From assembly GCA_958439425.1 (NCBI GenBank), contig CAUBVH010000010.1, positions 1-64,000 on the forward strand: a stretch of 64,000 bases of DNA, given 5' to 3'. This DNA is from an uncultured Collinsella sp. Its GTDB lineage: Bacteria > Actinomycetota > Coriobacteriia > Coriobacteriales > Coriobacteriaceae. Under the pieces are notes generated by a model that made no database searches, was not told the DNA's origin, and saw only the letters and a list, made by a program, of their open reading frames with translations. Position 1 is the stretch's first letter; each line of letters opens with the position of its first letter. Both the position numbers and the translations under genes were made by a program. Below are positions 8,268 through 16,906 of this stretch, piece after piece.

Positions 8268-9395
8268 ATGGCCCCCGCTCAGACAAGCCTGCTGGCCAAG
8301 CTCGACACCCAAGAGCGCGTGCGCGATTTTTTGACCAATGCCGTCGCCAGCGGTCGCGCATCGCACGCCTACCTGTTTTTGGGCGCCCCCGGCGCCGGCA
8401 AGCTCGATGCCGCATGGGCGCTCGCCCAGGCCTTCCTGTGCGAGCAGGACGGCTGCGGCGCGTGCGACAGTTGCGTGCGCGTTGCTCGGCACACGCATCC
8501 CGACGTGCACTATTACACGCCCGAGAGCGCCACGGGCTATCTCATTGCCCAGACCCGCGAGCTGCTCGATGACGTGCCGCTGGCGCCCATCCGCGCCAAG
8601 GCCAAGGTCTACATCATCGACCGCGCCGAGCAGCTGCGCGCCAACACCGCCAACGCGCTGCTCAAAACCCTCGAGGAGCCGCCCGAGGGCGTTATGTTCA
8701 TCTTGCTGGGCACCTCGGCAGACGTGATGCTGCCCACCATCGTGAGCCGCTGCCAGTGCGTGCCGTTTCGGCTGGTGTCTCCCGCCGTGGCCGCGCAGGC
8801 CGTGAGTCGCGCTACCGGCCAGGATCTCGCGCGTTGTCGCATGGCGGTCGCCGTGGCGGGAAGCCCCACGCGCAGCATCGAGTTTCTTAAGAGCGCCGAG
8901 CGCCAGGATGCTCGCCGCCAGATGGTCCGCGCCATCGATTCGCTTATCGCCGCCGACGAGGCCGACGTGCTCAGCCGCGCCAAGTCGCTTATCGTCGCCG
9001 TTAAGGCACCGCTCGCCGAGGTCAAGTCCACGCAGGAAAAGGTGCTCGAGCAAAACGCCGACTATCTGTCGCGTGGAGCATTGAAGCAGCTTGAGGACCG
9101 CAACAAGCGCGAACTCAACGCGCGCGAGCGTTCGGGTATCATGGAAGCGCTGGCGAGCGCGCGGACGCTCATGCGCGACGTGCTGCTGACGCTTCAGGAC
9201 GAGGCGGCCGACGTGGTGAACGAAGACGTGCGCGACACGATCGGTCGGCTTACCGCCGCGACGAATGTTGCGGGTGCCACCCAGGCGCTCGAGGCGGTCG
9301 CAACCGCCGAGCACAACATCGCCAGAAACGTTACTCCCCAGCTGGCCATCGAGGTCATGCTGTTCGATATCAGGAAGGCACTGAAATGCCGTTAG
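8268..9395 (+). CDS. holB: DNA polymerase III delta-prime subunit
   Basis: A 375-residue clamp-loader subunit. The start ATG at 8268 lies one base after the tmk stop with GAGG upstream; the frame is open further 5' but that part overlaps tmk. The AAA+ core has a degenerate P-loop GAPGAGKLDAA lacking the usual Thr, as expected for the non-ATPase delta-prime subunit. The four-cysteine zinc module is C58, C63, C66 and C69. Sensor-type SRC appears in TIVSRCQCV. The 3' end overlaps ricT by ten bases. Confidence 0.94.
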   Translation: MAPAQTSLLAKLDTQERVRDFLTNAVASGRASHAYLFLGAPGAGKLDAAWALAQAFLCEQDGCGACDSCVRVARHTHPDVHYYTPESATGYLIAQTRELLDDVPLAPIRAKAKVYIIDRAEQLRANTANALLKTLEEPPEGVMFILLGTSADVMLPTIVSRCQCVPFRLVSPAVAAQAVSRATGQDLARCRMAVAVAGSPTRSIEFLKSAERQDARRQMVRAIDSLIAADEADVLSRAKSLIVAVKAPLAEVKSTQEKVLEQNADYLSRGALKQLEDRNKRELNARERSGIMEALASARTLMRDVLLTLQDEAADVVNEDVRDTIGRLTAATNVAGATQALEAVATAEHNIARNVTPQLAIEVMLFDIRKALKCR

Positions 9396-11086
9396 TCGTA
9401 CCCGTTAAGTTTACCTACGCCTCGCGCGACCTGTGGTTTGACCCGCAGGACCTGGATATCCTCGAGGCCGATTATGCCATTTGCTCCACCGAGCGCGGAA
9501 CCGAGATCGGCTTGGTTACGGCCGATCCCTTCGAGGTGCCGCAAGACGAGATCGGTCAGCCGCTCAAGCCCGTGCTGCGCGTGGCGAGCGACATCGACCT
9601 GCAGCTTGCCGACGATCTTGCCATCCAGGGCGACGAGGCCATGGTCGATTTCCGCCGTCTGGTCAAAGAACTCGACCTCGAGATGAAGCCGGTGGGCGTC
9701 GAGTACCTGTTTGGCGGCGAGAAGGCCGTGTTCTACTTTGCGGCCGAGGAGCGCGTCGATTTTCGCCAGCTCGTCAAGGATCTGTCCTCGACGCTGCACA
9801 TTCGCGTCGACATGCGCCAGATCGGCGTGCGCGACGAGACTCGCCTGGTGGGCGGCTATGCCCAGTGCGGCCAGGAGCTCTGTTGCACGCGCTTTGGCGG
9901 ACAGTTTGAGCCCGTCTCGATCCGCATGGCAAAAGAGCAGGACCTGCCGCTCAATTCCTCCAAGATCAGCGGCGTTTGCGGCCGCCTGATGTGCTGCCTG
10001 CGCTATGAGTTCGAAGCGTACAAGGACTTTAAGAGCCGTGCGCCCAAAAAGAAGACGCTCATCGATACGCCGCTCGGCAAGGCGCGTATTCAGGAATATG
10101 ACACGCCGCGTGAGCAGCTGGTGCTGCGCCTGGAGAACGGCAAGGTCTTTAAGGTCAACCTGGCCGATATGACCTGCTCGGAGGGCTGCAAAAAGAAGGC
10201 CGCCGAGCAGGGCTGCAACTGCCGCCCCGACTGCGTGACGCGCGACGTGCTCGAGCGCATCGAGTCGCCCGAGATGCGTCTGGCGCTTATGGAGCTCGAC
10301 CGCGAGAACGGCGTCGACGTGGGCGATGGCCTGTCGAGCGCCGACCGTCTGGCCGGTACGTCGATGCCCAAGCGCCGTCGTCGCGATGCTGAATCCGATG
10401 CTCGCGCCGGTCAGGGGCAGGGCGAGGGCCGTGGCCGCGGAAAGGGCCGCAGCAAGGCCGAGGCGCCTGAGGTCGAGGATACCGCCGGTGGCCGTCGCCG
10501 CCGCAAGCGTGCGGGCTCTGCCGATGCCGGCGAGGCCGCAGCCGCCGGCAAGAACGGAGCTCGCGAGCGCGAGGTTCAACAGCCCCAGCAGCAAAACCGC
10601 GGCGGTGGCATGAACCCCACGCGTCGCCGCCGCCGTCATCTGTCGAGCGAGGAGCGCGAGGACGCCTTCCGCGCCGCAGCTGCTCGCGAGGCTGGTGCCG
10701 CTTCCAAGGGCCCCTCGGCCTCCGATACGCCTGCCGACAAGGGCGGCAAGTCACGTGGCGAGGAGGAGCGCGCGCCGCGTCCGCGCCGTCGCCATTCCTC
10801 GGGCGCGCAACAGAAGCCCTCAGTGCCCTCCGTGGCCGATCAGGTCTCGGATGGCGAGGTCAAGGTCACGCGCCGTCGTCCCGGAGATGGCGGGGGAGCG
10901 GCTGCTAAGGCTTCGCGTGGCGCCGCTCGCGACGAGCGCGAGCCGCGCGAGGATCGCGGTGGCGAGGGCTCGGCCGACCAGGGTCAAAAGCGCCGTCGCC
11001 GTCGCCGTTCCCGCAAGCCGCGCCAGGATGGTGGCGAGGGCTCGACCCCGTCTTCGTCCGCACCACAACCGCCCGCCGGCGAATAA
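9386..11086 (+). CDS. ricT: PSP1/RicT (YaaT)-family regulator with long basic tail
   Basis: A 566-residue protein. The first 330 residues form the PSP1 domain of RicT/YaaT, with characteristic cysteines (CGQELCCTRF, CGRLMCCLRY, then CSEGCKKKAAEQGCNC). In Bacillus, RicT works with RicA and RicF, binds iron-sulfur clusters and stimulates RNase Y-dependent mRNA processing; the partners are not in this window. The C-terminal 230 residues are low-complexity, rich in Arg, Gly, Ala and Glu with many RRRR patches, which suggests RNA binding. That tail is unusual against the roughly 275-residue Bacillus protein. It overlaps holB by ten bases and is translationally coupled. Confidence 0.88.
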   Translation: MPLVVPVKFTYASRDLWFDPQDLDILEADYAICSTERGTEIGLVTADPFEVPQDEIGQPLKPVLRVASDIDLQLADDLAIQGDEAMVDFRRLVKELDLEMKPVGVEYLFGGEKAVFYFAAEERVDFRQLVKDLSSTLHIRVDMRQIGVRDETRLVGGYAQCGQELCCTRFGGQFEPVSIRMAKEQDLPLNSSKISGVCGRLMCCLRYEFEAYKDFKSRAPKKKTLIDTPLGKARIQEYDTPREQLVLRLENGKVFKVNLADMTCSEGCKKKAAEQGCNCRPDCVTRDVLERIESPEMRLALMELDRENGVDVGDGLSSADRLAGTSMPKRRRRDAESDARAGQGQGEGRGRGKGRSKAEAPEVEDTAGGRRRRKRAGSADAGEAAAAGKNGAREREVQQPQQQNRGGGMNPTRRRRRHLSSEEREDAFRAAAAREAGAASKGPSASDTPADKGGKSRGEEERAPRPRRRHSSGAQQKPSVPSVADQVSDGEVKVTRRRPGDGGGAAAKASRGAARDEREPREDRGGEGSADQGQKRRRRRRSRKPRQDGGEGSTPSSSAPQPPAGE

Positions 11087-11150
11087 CGCCCGCGAGCGGA
11101 TTTAGCCCGCCTTGCCCCGAGCGCATCGGGGTATCATAGCGCCGAATCAA

Positions 11151-11184
11151 CAACCCTCCCTGCGACCGAACGTAGGGAGGGTTG
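11151..11184 (+). promoter_or_regulatory. Hairpin enclosing the comFC ribosome site
   Basis: A 14-bp stem (CAACCCTCCCTGCG with CGTAGGGAGGGTTG, one mismatch) lies between ricT and comFC. Its 3' arm contains AGGGAGG at 11174-11180, the only plausible ribosome site for the TTG start at 11189. It could end the ricT transcript, or hide the comFC ribosome site, or both. Confidence 0.55.
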
Positions 11185-11188
11185 TGTC

Positions 11189-11995
11189 TTGAAGAGCCAT
11201 CTGAACATATTGAGCTGTCTGCAGGATGCCGATGCCCTACCGTTTGCGGACGAATTACTACCGTTTGCCGAGCGGGTGGCACGCGAGGCGCTCGAGGCAT
11301 TGTCGCCAACACGATGTGCCGGCTGCGAGCGCGCCGGTACGCTTATTTGCCAAGACTGCCTGGCTGCGCTCACGCTCATCGACCCACGTCATAGCTGCAC
11401 CCGATGCGGCGCCCCGTTTGGGGATTTGCTGTGCACTGAGTGTTCGGTCGAGGGCACGTCCTCGGCAATGGCGGAGGCGCTCGACCGCTGCCTGGCGTGC
11501 GCCGTCTATGCGCATCCGCTGCCGCGCATCATTAAAGCGTACAAGGATGCGGGCGAGCGACGTCTGGCTCCGTATCTGGCGGAGCTGCTCTACGACACCG
11601 CCTTACATGCCCAGGTCGCGGCGCCCGAACGCTACGGCGGTGTGTTGTCCGGCGCCGATGCCGTGGTGTTTGTGCCTGCGACGGCGGCAGCGTTTCGGCG
11701 GCGTGGTTTTGATCATATGGAGGCTATTGCGCGCCCATTTTGCGAGCTGTCGGGTGTTCCCCTGCTCGATGCTCTCGTCAAGTACGGGCATGGCGACCAG
11801 CGCGAACTCGGTCGTGAGGAGCGCCGCGAGCGTGCCCAAGGCATGTACGAGACGGTTGAGGATGTGCGGGACCGCCGCCTGCTGCTTATCGATGACGTTA
11901 TCACCACGGGCGCGACGATGGCAGCGGCTTCGGCGGAACTCAAGCGCGCCGGCGCCGCAGCAGTCGATGGCCTCGCTATCGCACGCGTTTGGTAG
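11189..11995 (+). CDS. comFC: ComF-family phosphoribosyltransferase-like protein
   Basis: A 268-residue ComFC/GntX-type protein starting at TTG with AGGGAGG eight bases upstream. The N-terminal zinc ribbon has CAGCERAG, CQDC, CTRCGAPFG and CTEC. The C-terminal phosphoribosyltransferase fold carries the PRPP loop LLLIDDVITTGATM near residue 230. In competent bacteria ComFC helps natural transformation after DNA uptake; in others its role is unclear. No other competence gene is adjacent. The next gene starts about ten bases downstream. Confidence 0.88.
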   Translation: MKSHLNILSCLQDADALPFADELLPFAERVAREALEALSPTRCAGCERAGTLICQDCLAALTLIDPRHSCTRCGAPFGDLLCTECSVEGTSSAMAEALDRCLACAVYAHPLPRIIKAYKDAGERRLAPYLAELLYDTALHAQVAAPERYGGVLSGADAVVFVPATAAAFRRRGFDHMEAIARPFCELSGVPLLDALVKYGHGDQRELGREERRERAQGMYETVEDVRDRRLLLIDDVITTGATMAAASAELKRAGAAAVDGLAIARVW

Positions 11996-12005
11996 GGGTG
12001 GTTTT

Positions 12006-13115
12006 GTGGCAGTGAAGATTGAGCGGCGCAACGAGCCGACAGGCGAACAGCTAGCGGCTTCCGTAATCCTAACAGGCGCCTCGGCGCTACGCATGATGCG
12101 CGCCGAGCGTCGACAAATGGGTTACATCAGCTGGAGGGACCTCGATCCCGATGAAGAGCGCCGTGTGCTGTGCACATCGTCGCCCTCGACCGAGGACATC
12201 TATCTTCCCGACTTGGTGCGGATTGGGGCCGCAAGCGGCGAGGTGCAAGAAGATCTTTGCTTGCTGGTGGGATCTGCGGCGCAGCGCCGCCGCATGCCTG
12301 GCGTGGGCTGGTCCGTATGCTCTGGGTTGCCCGCCGGCTCGATTCTAGAGGTGGAACCGGGGGTGTACAGTCTATCTCCCGAGGCCCTTTGTGTTGCCGT
12401 CGCCCGCGAGGTCGGCTGTATCCAGGCATTTGCCCTGGCCCAGGAGCTGTGCTCTAAGATTTCGCTGAGTGACCGCGGGAAGTATCTGCCTCCCTACACC
12501 TCGCCCGTTGCGAATAAACTTGCAAAGGACAAGGACCAGCCAGCAGACGTGGGCTACTTTGAGGTTGAGCCGGTGCTGATGCCCGATCGTCTGGCAGATT
12601 ACCTCGCGGTATGCAAGGGGAACGCGGCCAAACAGCTGCAGCGTCTGTGTCCCTATCTTTCGGAAAACCTGCGCTCATCCATGGAGTGCATCATGCTCGC
12701 CCTGTTTTCGCTTCCGTTTTCCTATGGCGGGTTTGCCTGCGGTCCCTTTAAGACCGACTACAAGATCGAGTTCGATGATCGCGCGCAGGCAATCTCGGGG
12801 ATGCCGCATGCAGTTTGCGATGCGTATCAGGAAGCAGCCCGGTTTGACCTGGAATACAACGGTGAGCTGGGCCATTCCTCCCGGAGGGGACGTATCCATG
12901 ATGAAAAACGCAACACGGGCTTGATTACTATGGGAATCGAGGTCGCGACGGTCAACAACGAAATGCTCTGTGATATGGAAGCGGTGGAAGCGCTCGCATG
13001 GCGCATGCACCAGCGTATGCGAAAGCGGTACCGGAATCGTGTCGATGCCCGCAGGAAGAAGCAAGAGGCGTTGCTTAACACGCTGCGGGCGTGTTTTGGG
13101 CTTAAGCCGGTCTAA
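12006..13115 (+). CDS. Hypothetical protein with nuclease-like C-terminal region
   Basis: A 369-residue protein starting at GTG (12006) with AGGGG upstream; the frame is open further 5' but only by overlapping comFC. I do not recognise the whole protein. Residues 280-315 read FDLEYNGELGH...DEKRN...MGIEV, with D281, E283, H290, D299 and R302 spaced as in DUF559/Vsr-like PD-(D/E)xK endonuclease domains. The N-terminal part is reminiscent of proteins with an AbiEi-like layout, but I see no clear helix-turn-helix. It directly follows comFC. The nuclease assignment is an inference from a motif pattern only. Confidence 0.6.
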   Translation: MAVKIERRNEPTGEQLAASVILTGASALRMMRAERRQMGYISWRDLDPDEERRVLCTSSPSTEDIYLPDLVRIGAASGEVQEDLCLLVGSAAQRRRMPGVGWSVCSGLPAGSILEVEPGVYSLSPEALCVAVAREVGCIQAFALAQELCSKISLSDRGKYLPPYTSPVANKLAKDKDQPADVGYFEVEPVLMPDRLADYLAVCKGNAAKQLQRLCPYLSENLRSSMECIMLALFSLPFSYGGFACGPFKTDYKIEFDDRAQAISGMPHAVCDAYQEAARFDLEYNGELGHSSRRGRIHDEKRNTGLITMGIEVATVNNEMLCDMEAVEALAWRMHQRMRKRYRNRVDARRKKQEALLNTLRACFGLKPV

Positions 13116-13149
13116 TTTGCGACGAAAATAGGGGGTTAATCATATACCC

Positions 13150-13368
13150 TGGCCAAAATACGGCAAATATGAGTACTGTCACTAAATCAGTAACAGCAAA
13201 ATCAAGGAATCTAGGACTCGGAGGCGGCGTAAAGCAAGAAGATAATAAACAAATGTAGAATAACTAAGCATCAGGTTGGCGACACTGAGCGCAAAATCTG
13301 TCCGAGAGGCCAAAATTGCCTGTTACTAAATTGGTGGCAGTACTCATATTTGCCATATTTTGACCGGG
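13150..13368. repeat. Long imperfect inverted repeat element (MITE-like)
   Basis: Two arms of about 55 bases (13150-13204 and 13309-13368) are inverted copies of each other around a 105-base centre. They share a perfect 17-base core, GGCAAATATGAGTACTG, then CA, AA and AGTAACAG blocks. The surrounding DNA is more AT-rich than neighbouring genes, and no ORF is inside. It lies in the 732-base gap between the nuclease-like gene and the solute-binding protein. Confidence 0.65.
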
Positions 13369-13411
13369 GCACCCTAAGAAGGGCGCCCCGGAACTCCCCG
13401 TAGGGGAGTTC
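13367..13411 (+). terminator. Tandem GC-rich hairpins
   Basis: Two adjacent stems, GGGGCACCC with GGGCGCCCC and then GGAACTCCCC with GGGGAGTTCC. There is no T-run afterwards, so termination is plausible but not certain. Confidence 0.4.
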
Positions 13412-13487
13412 CGGGCTTCATAGGGGCACGAATAGCCCACTCCGACCTGCAAAATCTGTGCGCACGATGCGAATGACGCCCTTAACC

Positions 13488-13516
13488 TTAAACTTTAGCT
13501 TGAACATAGCTATAAT
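13488..13516 (+). promoter_or_regulatory. Candidate promoter upstream of the solute-binding protein
   Basis: A perfect TATAAT (13511-13516) has a weak TTAAAC -35 box 17 bases upstream. Transcription would start near 13523, leaving a leader of about 325 bases before the lipoprotein start. The -10 box is clear; the -35 match is poor. Confidence 0.45.
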
Positions 13517-13847
13517 GCGCTACGTTCCTACCAGGCTGTGGTTGCGGACGGACGAAATGCCCGTCCTAGTCCAAGACAGACGCGGTCAAAGGGATCCACG
13601 TAAGCGACCGCGTGCGCGCGGCGCGATCATGGCGCGTCCTAGATGTAAGCCGCACCGTCCGTTCTACTTTCTTTGGGGCAATACCGCCTCGCGGGCGAGC
13701 GGGTCAGTCGTGAAGGTGGCTGCGGCCTCCCGAGCAAACACCCCGGTGCGCAAGTGTGGGGTCAAATACCAGGTCAGCTGGTGGGAACAACCCGATATTC
13801 CGCGCAACGCACGGATCGTATACGACACAGAAGGCAGGGTAGTGGAC

Positions 13848-14873
13848 ATGGTGAGGGGCAGCTTGATGCACGCGGCTCGGTTAGGTGCTGGGACCGCAGC
13901 GGTCATCGCCGTTTTGGGCCTGAGCGGATGCGCGTTCAACCCGCTGTCTACGTTCACGACTCCCACGATTGACCAGATCGAGTACGAGACCGTCACGCCG
14001 GCGGTGTCGGACGATGCCCTGGTCACTCCCGGAACCCTGACGGTTGCTCTCGATACCTCCGATGCTCCGCAGGCCATGCAGGGCGCCGATGGTAACCTCA
14101 CGGGCTACGCGGTCGACGCTGCCCGTGCCCTTGCAAGCCGTATGGGCCTTAAGGTTGCCTTCGTCGATGCGTCTTCTGCCGATTCCGCGCTTGGCGACAA
14201 AAAGGCCGACATCTTCATTGGCGACATCAATTCCACGGATGGTGACATCAGCACGCTTGGTACTTGCCTGTACGACGCTGCGGCAGTGTTCGGAAAGACG
14301 AGCGATGGCGAGTCGCTGAGCGTTTCCACCGAAACGCTTAACACCGCTACCCTGGGCGTTCAGACCTCCTCGGCCTCGCAGGAAGCGCTCGCCAAGCAGA
14401 GCATCACGGCCAACCAAAAGACCTTCTCCAACATCAACGAGTGCTTTGAGGCACTCGAGTCCGGCGAGGTCGACTACGTGATCTGCGACTCCACGGCCGG
14501 CGGCTACCTTGCGCGCCTGATGAGCCAGGTCTCTTACGTCGGCACGCTCGAGACGCCCTCGACGCTCGGCGTCGCGGGCCTCGCGGCCAACGACGAGCTA
14601 TGCCGTGCCGTGAGCGATGCCCTCGACGGTATCACGGTCGATGGCACGCTCGAGGCGGTCCACTCCGTTTGGTACGGCACGATGCCCTATGACCTCACCA
14701 CCAAGACGGTCTCGGGCGCTAACGTGCAGCCGGGCGACTCTGAGTCCAGTGAGACCACGTCCTCCGGCAGCGAGTCCTCCGATTCCAACAATGAGACCGC
14801 ATCCTCCGAGGACAAATCGTCCAGCCAGGAAGGCACCATCACTGACGACGACATTAACAAACTTAATAGCTAG
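13848..14873 (+). CDS. Extracellular solute-binding lipoprotein, family 3
   Basis: About 341 residues. The signal peptide ends in the lipobox LSGC (Cys28 from the ATG at 13848; an ATG at 13866 with GAGGGG upstream is also possible). The frame is open for 390 bases before 13848, but those codons are atypical and a promoter lies inside them. The mature part is a periplasmic-binding-protein type 3 fold, as in amino-acid ABC receptors, with GNLTGYAVDAARALASRMGL. It ends in a Ser/Glu/Asp-rich tail. No ABC permease or ATPase is adjacent, so its transport partner or signalling role is unknown. Confidence 0.8.
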   Translation: MVRGSLMHAARLGAGTAAVIAVLGLSGCAFNPLSTFTTPTIDQIEYETVTPAVSDDALVTPGTLTVALDTSDAPQAMQGADGNLTGYAVDAARALASRMGLKVAFVDASSADSALGDKKADIFIGDINSTDGDISTLGTCLYDAAAVFGKTSDGESLSVSTETLNTATLGVQTSSASQEALAKQSITANQKTFSNINECFEALESGEVDYVICDSTAGGYLARLMSQVSYVGTLETPSTLGVAGLAANDELCRAVSDALDGITVDGTLEAVHSVWYGTMPYDLTTKTVSGANVQPGDSESSETTSSGSESSDSNNETASSEDKSSSQEGTITDDDINKLNS

Positions 14874-14938
14874 TTATTGCTAGGGGTGGTGTCTCCTATA
14901 CGTTGGAAAGGACACCTCTTCACGGTTTCAACACGCAC

Positions 14939-14976
14939 TGCCGGGTTTCCCTAATAGGGGAGCCCGGCTTTTTTAT
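14939..14976 (+). terminator. Rho-independent terminator
   Basis: Stem GCCGGGTTTCCC with GGGGAGCCCGGC, then TTTTTTAT. It ends the solute-binding protein transcript. The 214 bases between it and hpf hold only a small hairpin (CGCACTTT/AAAGTGCG near 15046-15069) and no gene I can support. Confidence 0.85.
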
Positions 14977-15190
14977 CCCTATAAAACCAGCAGGTCAAAG
15001 CCAATTTTCGGGACCAAATACAAAGTCGCTGACGCCCTCCCATAGCGCACTTTGCCACAGAAAAGTGCGAGACTTCGGTATGCGGTATCAAGCAATCGTT
15101 ATTCGGGTCTTTAGGAATCCGCGTGATGAAATGCACGGCAATGGGTACATAGCCAGTACAGTAAGTCCCCGAGGCAGATTGGAGCCACGT

Positions 15191-15775
15191 ATGGATATCA
15201 AGGTTTCTGGACGCAAGACGACGGTAACCGATGCTCTGCGTGCGCATGTGGATGAGAAGATCGGCGAGGCACTCAAGGTTTTCGATATCGAGCCCATGAC
15301 GGTCGACGTTGTACTTCGCTATGAGAAGAACCCCTCGAACCCCAACCCGGCAATCGTCGAGGTTACGGTTCGTGCCCGCGGTTCGGTGATTCGCGTTGCC
15401 GAGCACGGTGCAGATATGTACGCCGCCATCGACCTCTCCGCCGATAAGGTCACCCGCCAGCTGCGCAAGTTTAAGACCAAGGTCGTGGACAACCGCCAGG
15501 GCGGTGCCAGCGCAGCGGATGTCGCACCGGTCGAGCGCGTCGAGGATCTGGCCGACCTGCTGCTGCCCGAGGAGGAGGATGACCTGCTCGTCCGCGAGAA
15601 GGTCATCGATGTCACCCCGATGACTGAGGAGCAGGCACTGGTGCAGACCGATCTGCTGGGCCACGACTTCTACGTGTTCGAGAACGCGACGACTGGCCTC
15701 ATCAATGTGGTGTATCACCGTAAGAATGGTGGATATGGCATCATCAAGCCCCGCATCGAAACACTTGACGAGTAA
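15191..15775 (+). CDS. hpf: Ribosome hibernation promoting factor, long form
   Basis: A 194-residue protein that binds the small ribosomal subunit and joins 70S ribosomes into inactive 100S dimers in slow growth. The ATG at 15191 has GGAG six bases upstream and begins the typical MDIKVSGRKTTVTDALRAHV; upstream codons cross a terminator. The N-terminal domain spans about residues 1-100 and the C-terminal dimerisation domain about 135-190, with GHDFYVFENATTG and GGYGIIKPR. Length matches the long HPF of Gram-positives. It is a single-gene transcript. Confidence 0.94.
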   Translation: MDIKVSGRKTTVTDALRAHVDEKIGEALKVFDIEPMTVDVVLRYEKNPSNPNPAIVEVTVRARGSVIRVAEHGADMYAAIDLSADKVTRQLRKFKTKVVDNRQGGASAADVAPVERVEDLADLLLPEEEDDLLVREKVIDVTPMTEEQALVQTDLLGHDFYVFENATTGLINVVYHRKNGGYGIIKPRIETLDE

Positions 15776-15804
15776 AATACGTTAACTTGCATGAGTTAAC
15801 GGTT

Positions 15805-15836
15805 GGCGGCCATCCCATGCGGGTGGCCGCCTTTTT
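15805..15836 (+). terminator. Rho-independent terminator after hpf
   Basis: Stem GGCGGCCA with TGGCCGCC, then TTTTT. A separate short palindrome, GTTAAC...GTTAAC, sits at 15781-15800 just after the hpf stop. Confidence 0.85.
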
Positions 15837-15854
15837 ACGTAAGGAGTCGCCTTG

Positions 15855-16808
15855 ATGGACAAGGCCGCATCTACCGGTCATTCGGACCGTTGCCGCATCG
15901 TCGTCGATACCTGCTGCGACTTTAGCCCCGAGGTCGCCGCGAACCTCGATGTCGATATCCTGGGTTTCCCATTCATTATCGATGGCGAGGAGCGCACGGA
16001 CGACATCTGGTCGAGCATGAGCCCTAAGGAGTTCTACGACCGCATGCGCGCCGGCGCCCGCGTGTCCACCTCGGCTGTGTCGCTCGGTCGCTATATCGAG
16101 TTCTTTACCGAGTGCGCCAAAGAGGGCACGCCCACGGTCTACCTGTGCTTTACCTCGGCGCTGTCGTCGAGCTACAACTCCGCGTGCCAGGCGGCAGATG
16201 CCGTGCGCGCCGAGTATCCCAACTTTGAGCTCTACGTGGTCGACAACGCTCTGCCCTGCGCGACCGGCGCGCTCCTGGCGCTCGAGGCCGTGCGCCAGCG
16301 TTCGGCGGGACTGACCGCCAAGCAGCTGGTCGATTGGGCAAACGAGGCAAAGACCTACGTCCACGGCTACTTTACGCTCGAGAGCTTCGACGCACTGGCT
16401 GCCGGCGGCCGCATTCCGCCCGCGGCGGCACAGCTTACGGCAAAGCTCGACGTCAAGCCCGAGCTCTCTTACGACCTGGCCGGCTCGCTGTCGCTGATCG
16501 GCGTCAACCGCGGCCGCAAGAAGGCACTCAAGTCCATCCTCAAGTCGTTCCGCGAGAACTACGTGCCCGATCGCACCATGCCCATCGCCATCATGACGGC
16601 CGATGCCGAAAAGGACGGCGACTGGCTCGAAGCCGCCATCCGCAAGGAGGAGGGCTGCGCCGACGTCACGATCATTCGCAGCTCCGTGGGCCCCACCATC
16701 GGCTCGCACGTGGGTCCCGGCATGGTGGCCTGCGCTTTTTGGGGCAAGAACCGCGCCGACAAGGCGTCGCTTTCCGACCGCATCGCCCGCCGCGTGCGCG
16801 GCCAGTAG
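15855..16808 (+). CDS. DegV-family fatty-acid-binding protein
   Basis: A 317-residue DegV-type protein. In this family (FakB and relatives) the protein holds a fatty acid that the kinase FakA phosphorylates for lipid synthesis. Visible traits are VDTCCDFSPEVAANLDVDILGFP at the start, the STSAVS loop and the HVGPGMVACAF C-terminus. An AAGGAG site serves either the ATG at 15855 or a TTG three bases before it. No FakA-like kinase is adjacent, so the bound lipid and role are inferred from the family. Confidence 0.85.
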   Translation: MDKAASTGHSDRCRIVVDTCCDFSPEVAANLDVDILGFPFIIDGEERTDDIWSSMSPKEFYDRMRAGARVSTSAVSLGRYIEFFTECAKEGTPTVYLCFTSALSSSYNSACQAADAVRAEYPNFELYVVDNALPCATGALLALEAVRQRSAGLTAKQLVDWANEAKTYVHGYFTLESFDALAAGGRIPPAAAQLTAKLDVKPELSYDLAGSLSLIGVNRGRKKALKSILKSFRENYVPDRTMPIAIMTADAEKDGDWLEAAIRKEEGCADVTIIRSSVGPTIGSHVGPGMVACAFWGKNRADKASLSDRIARRVRGQ

Positions 16809-16906
16809 GCAAGTAATGCGGCCGTAATCGATCTCAACTCACAGCCCAAACGCTGGCACCGAGTATTCAACCTGGTAATTACACCCAACCCAAAAGGAAA
16901 GGTTTC

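Noticed and set aside
13523..13847. SRP RNA, RNase P RNA or tmRNA in the leader
   Set aside because: The region has one ACCAGGTCAG word resembling SRP RNA but lacks the GGAAG-AGCAGCC part, the RNase P conserved GAGGAAAGTCC, and tmRNA ends.
14903..15190. An N-terminal extension of hpf
   Set aside because: The frame is open but crosses a terminator and the family start at 15191 has a good ribosome site.
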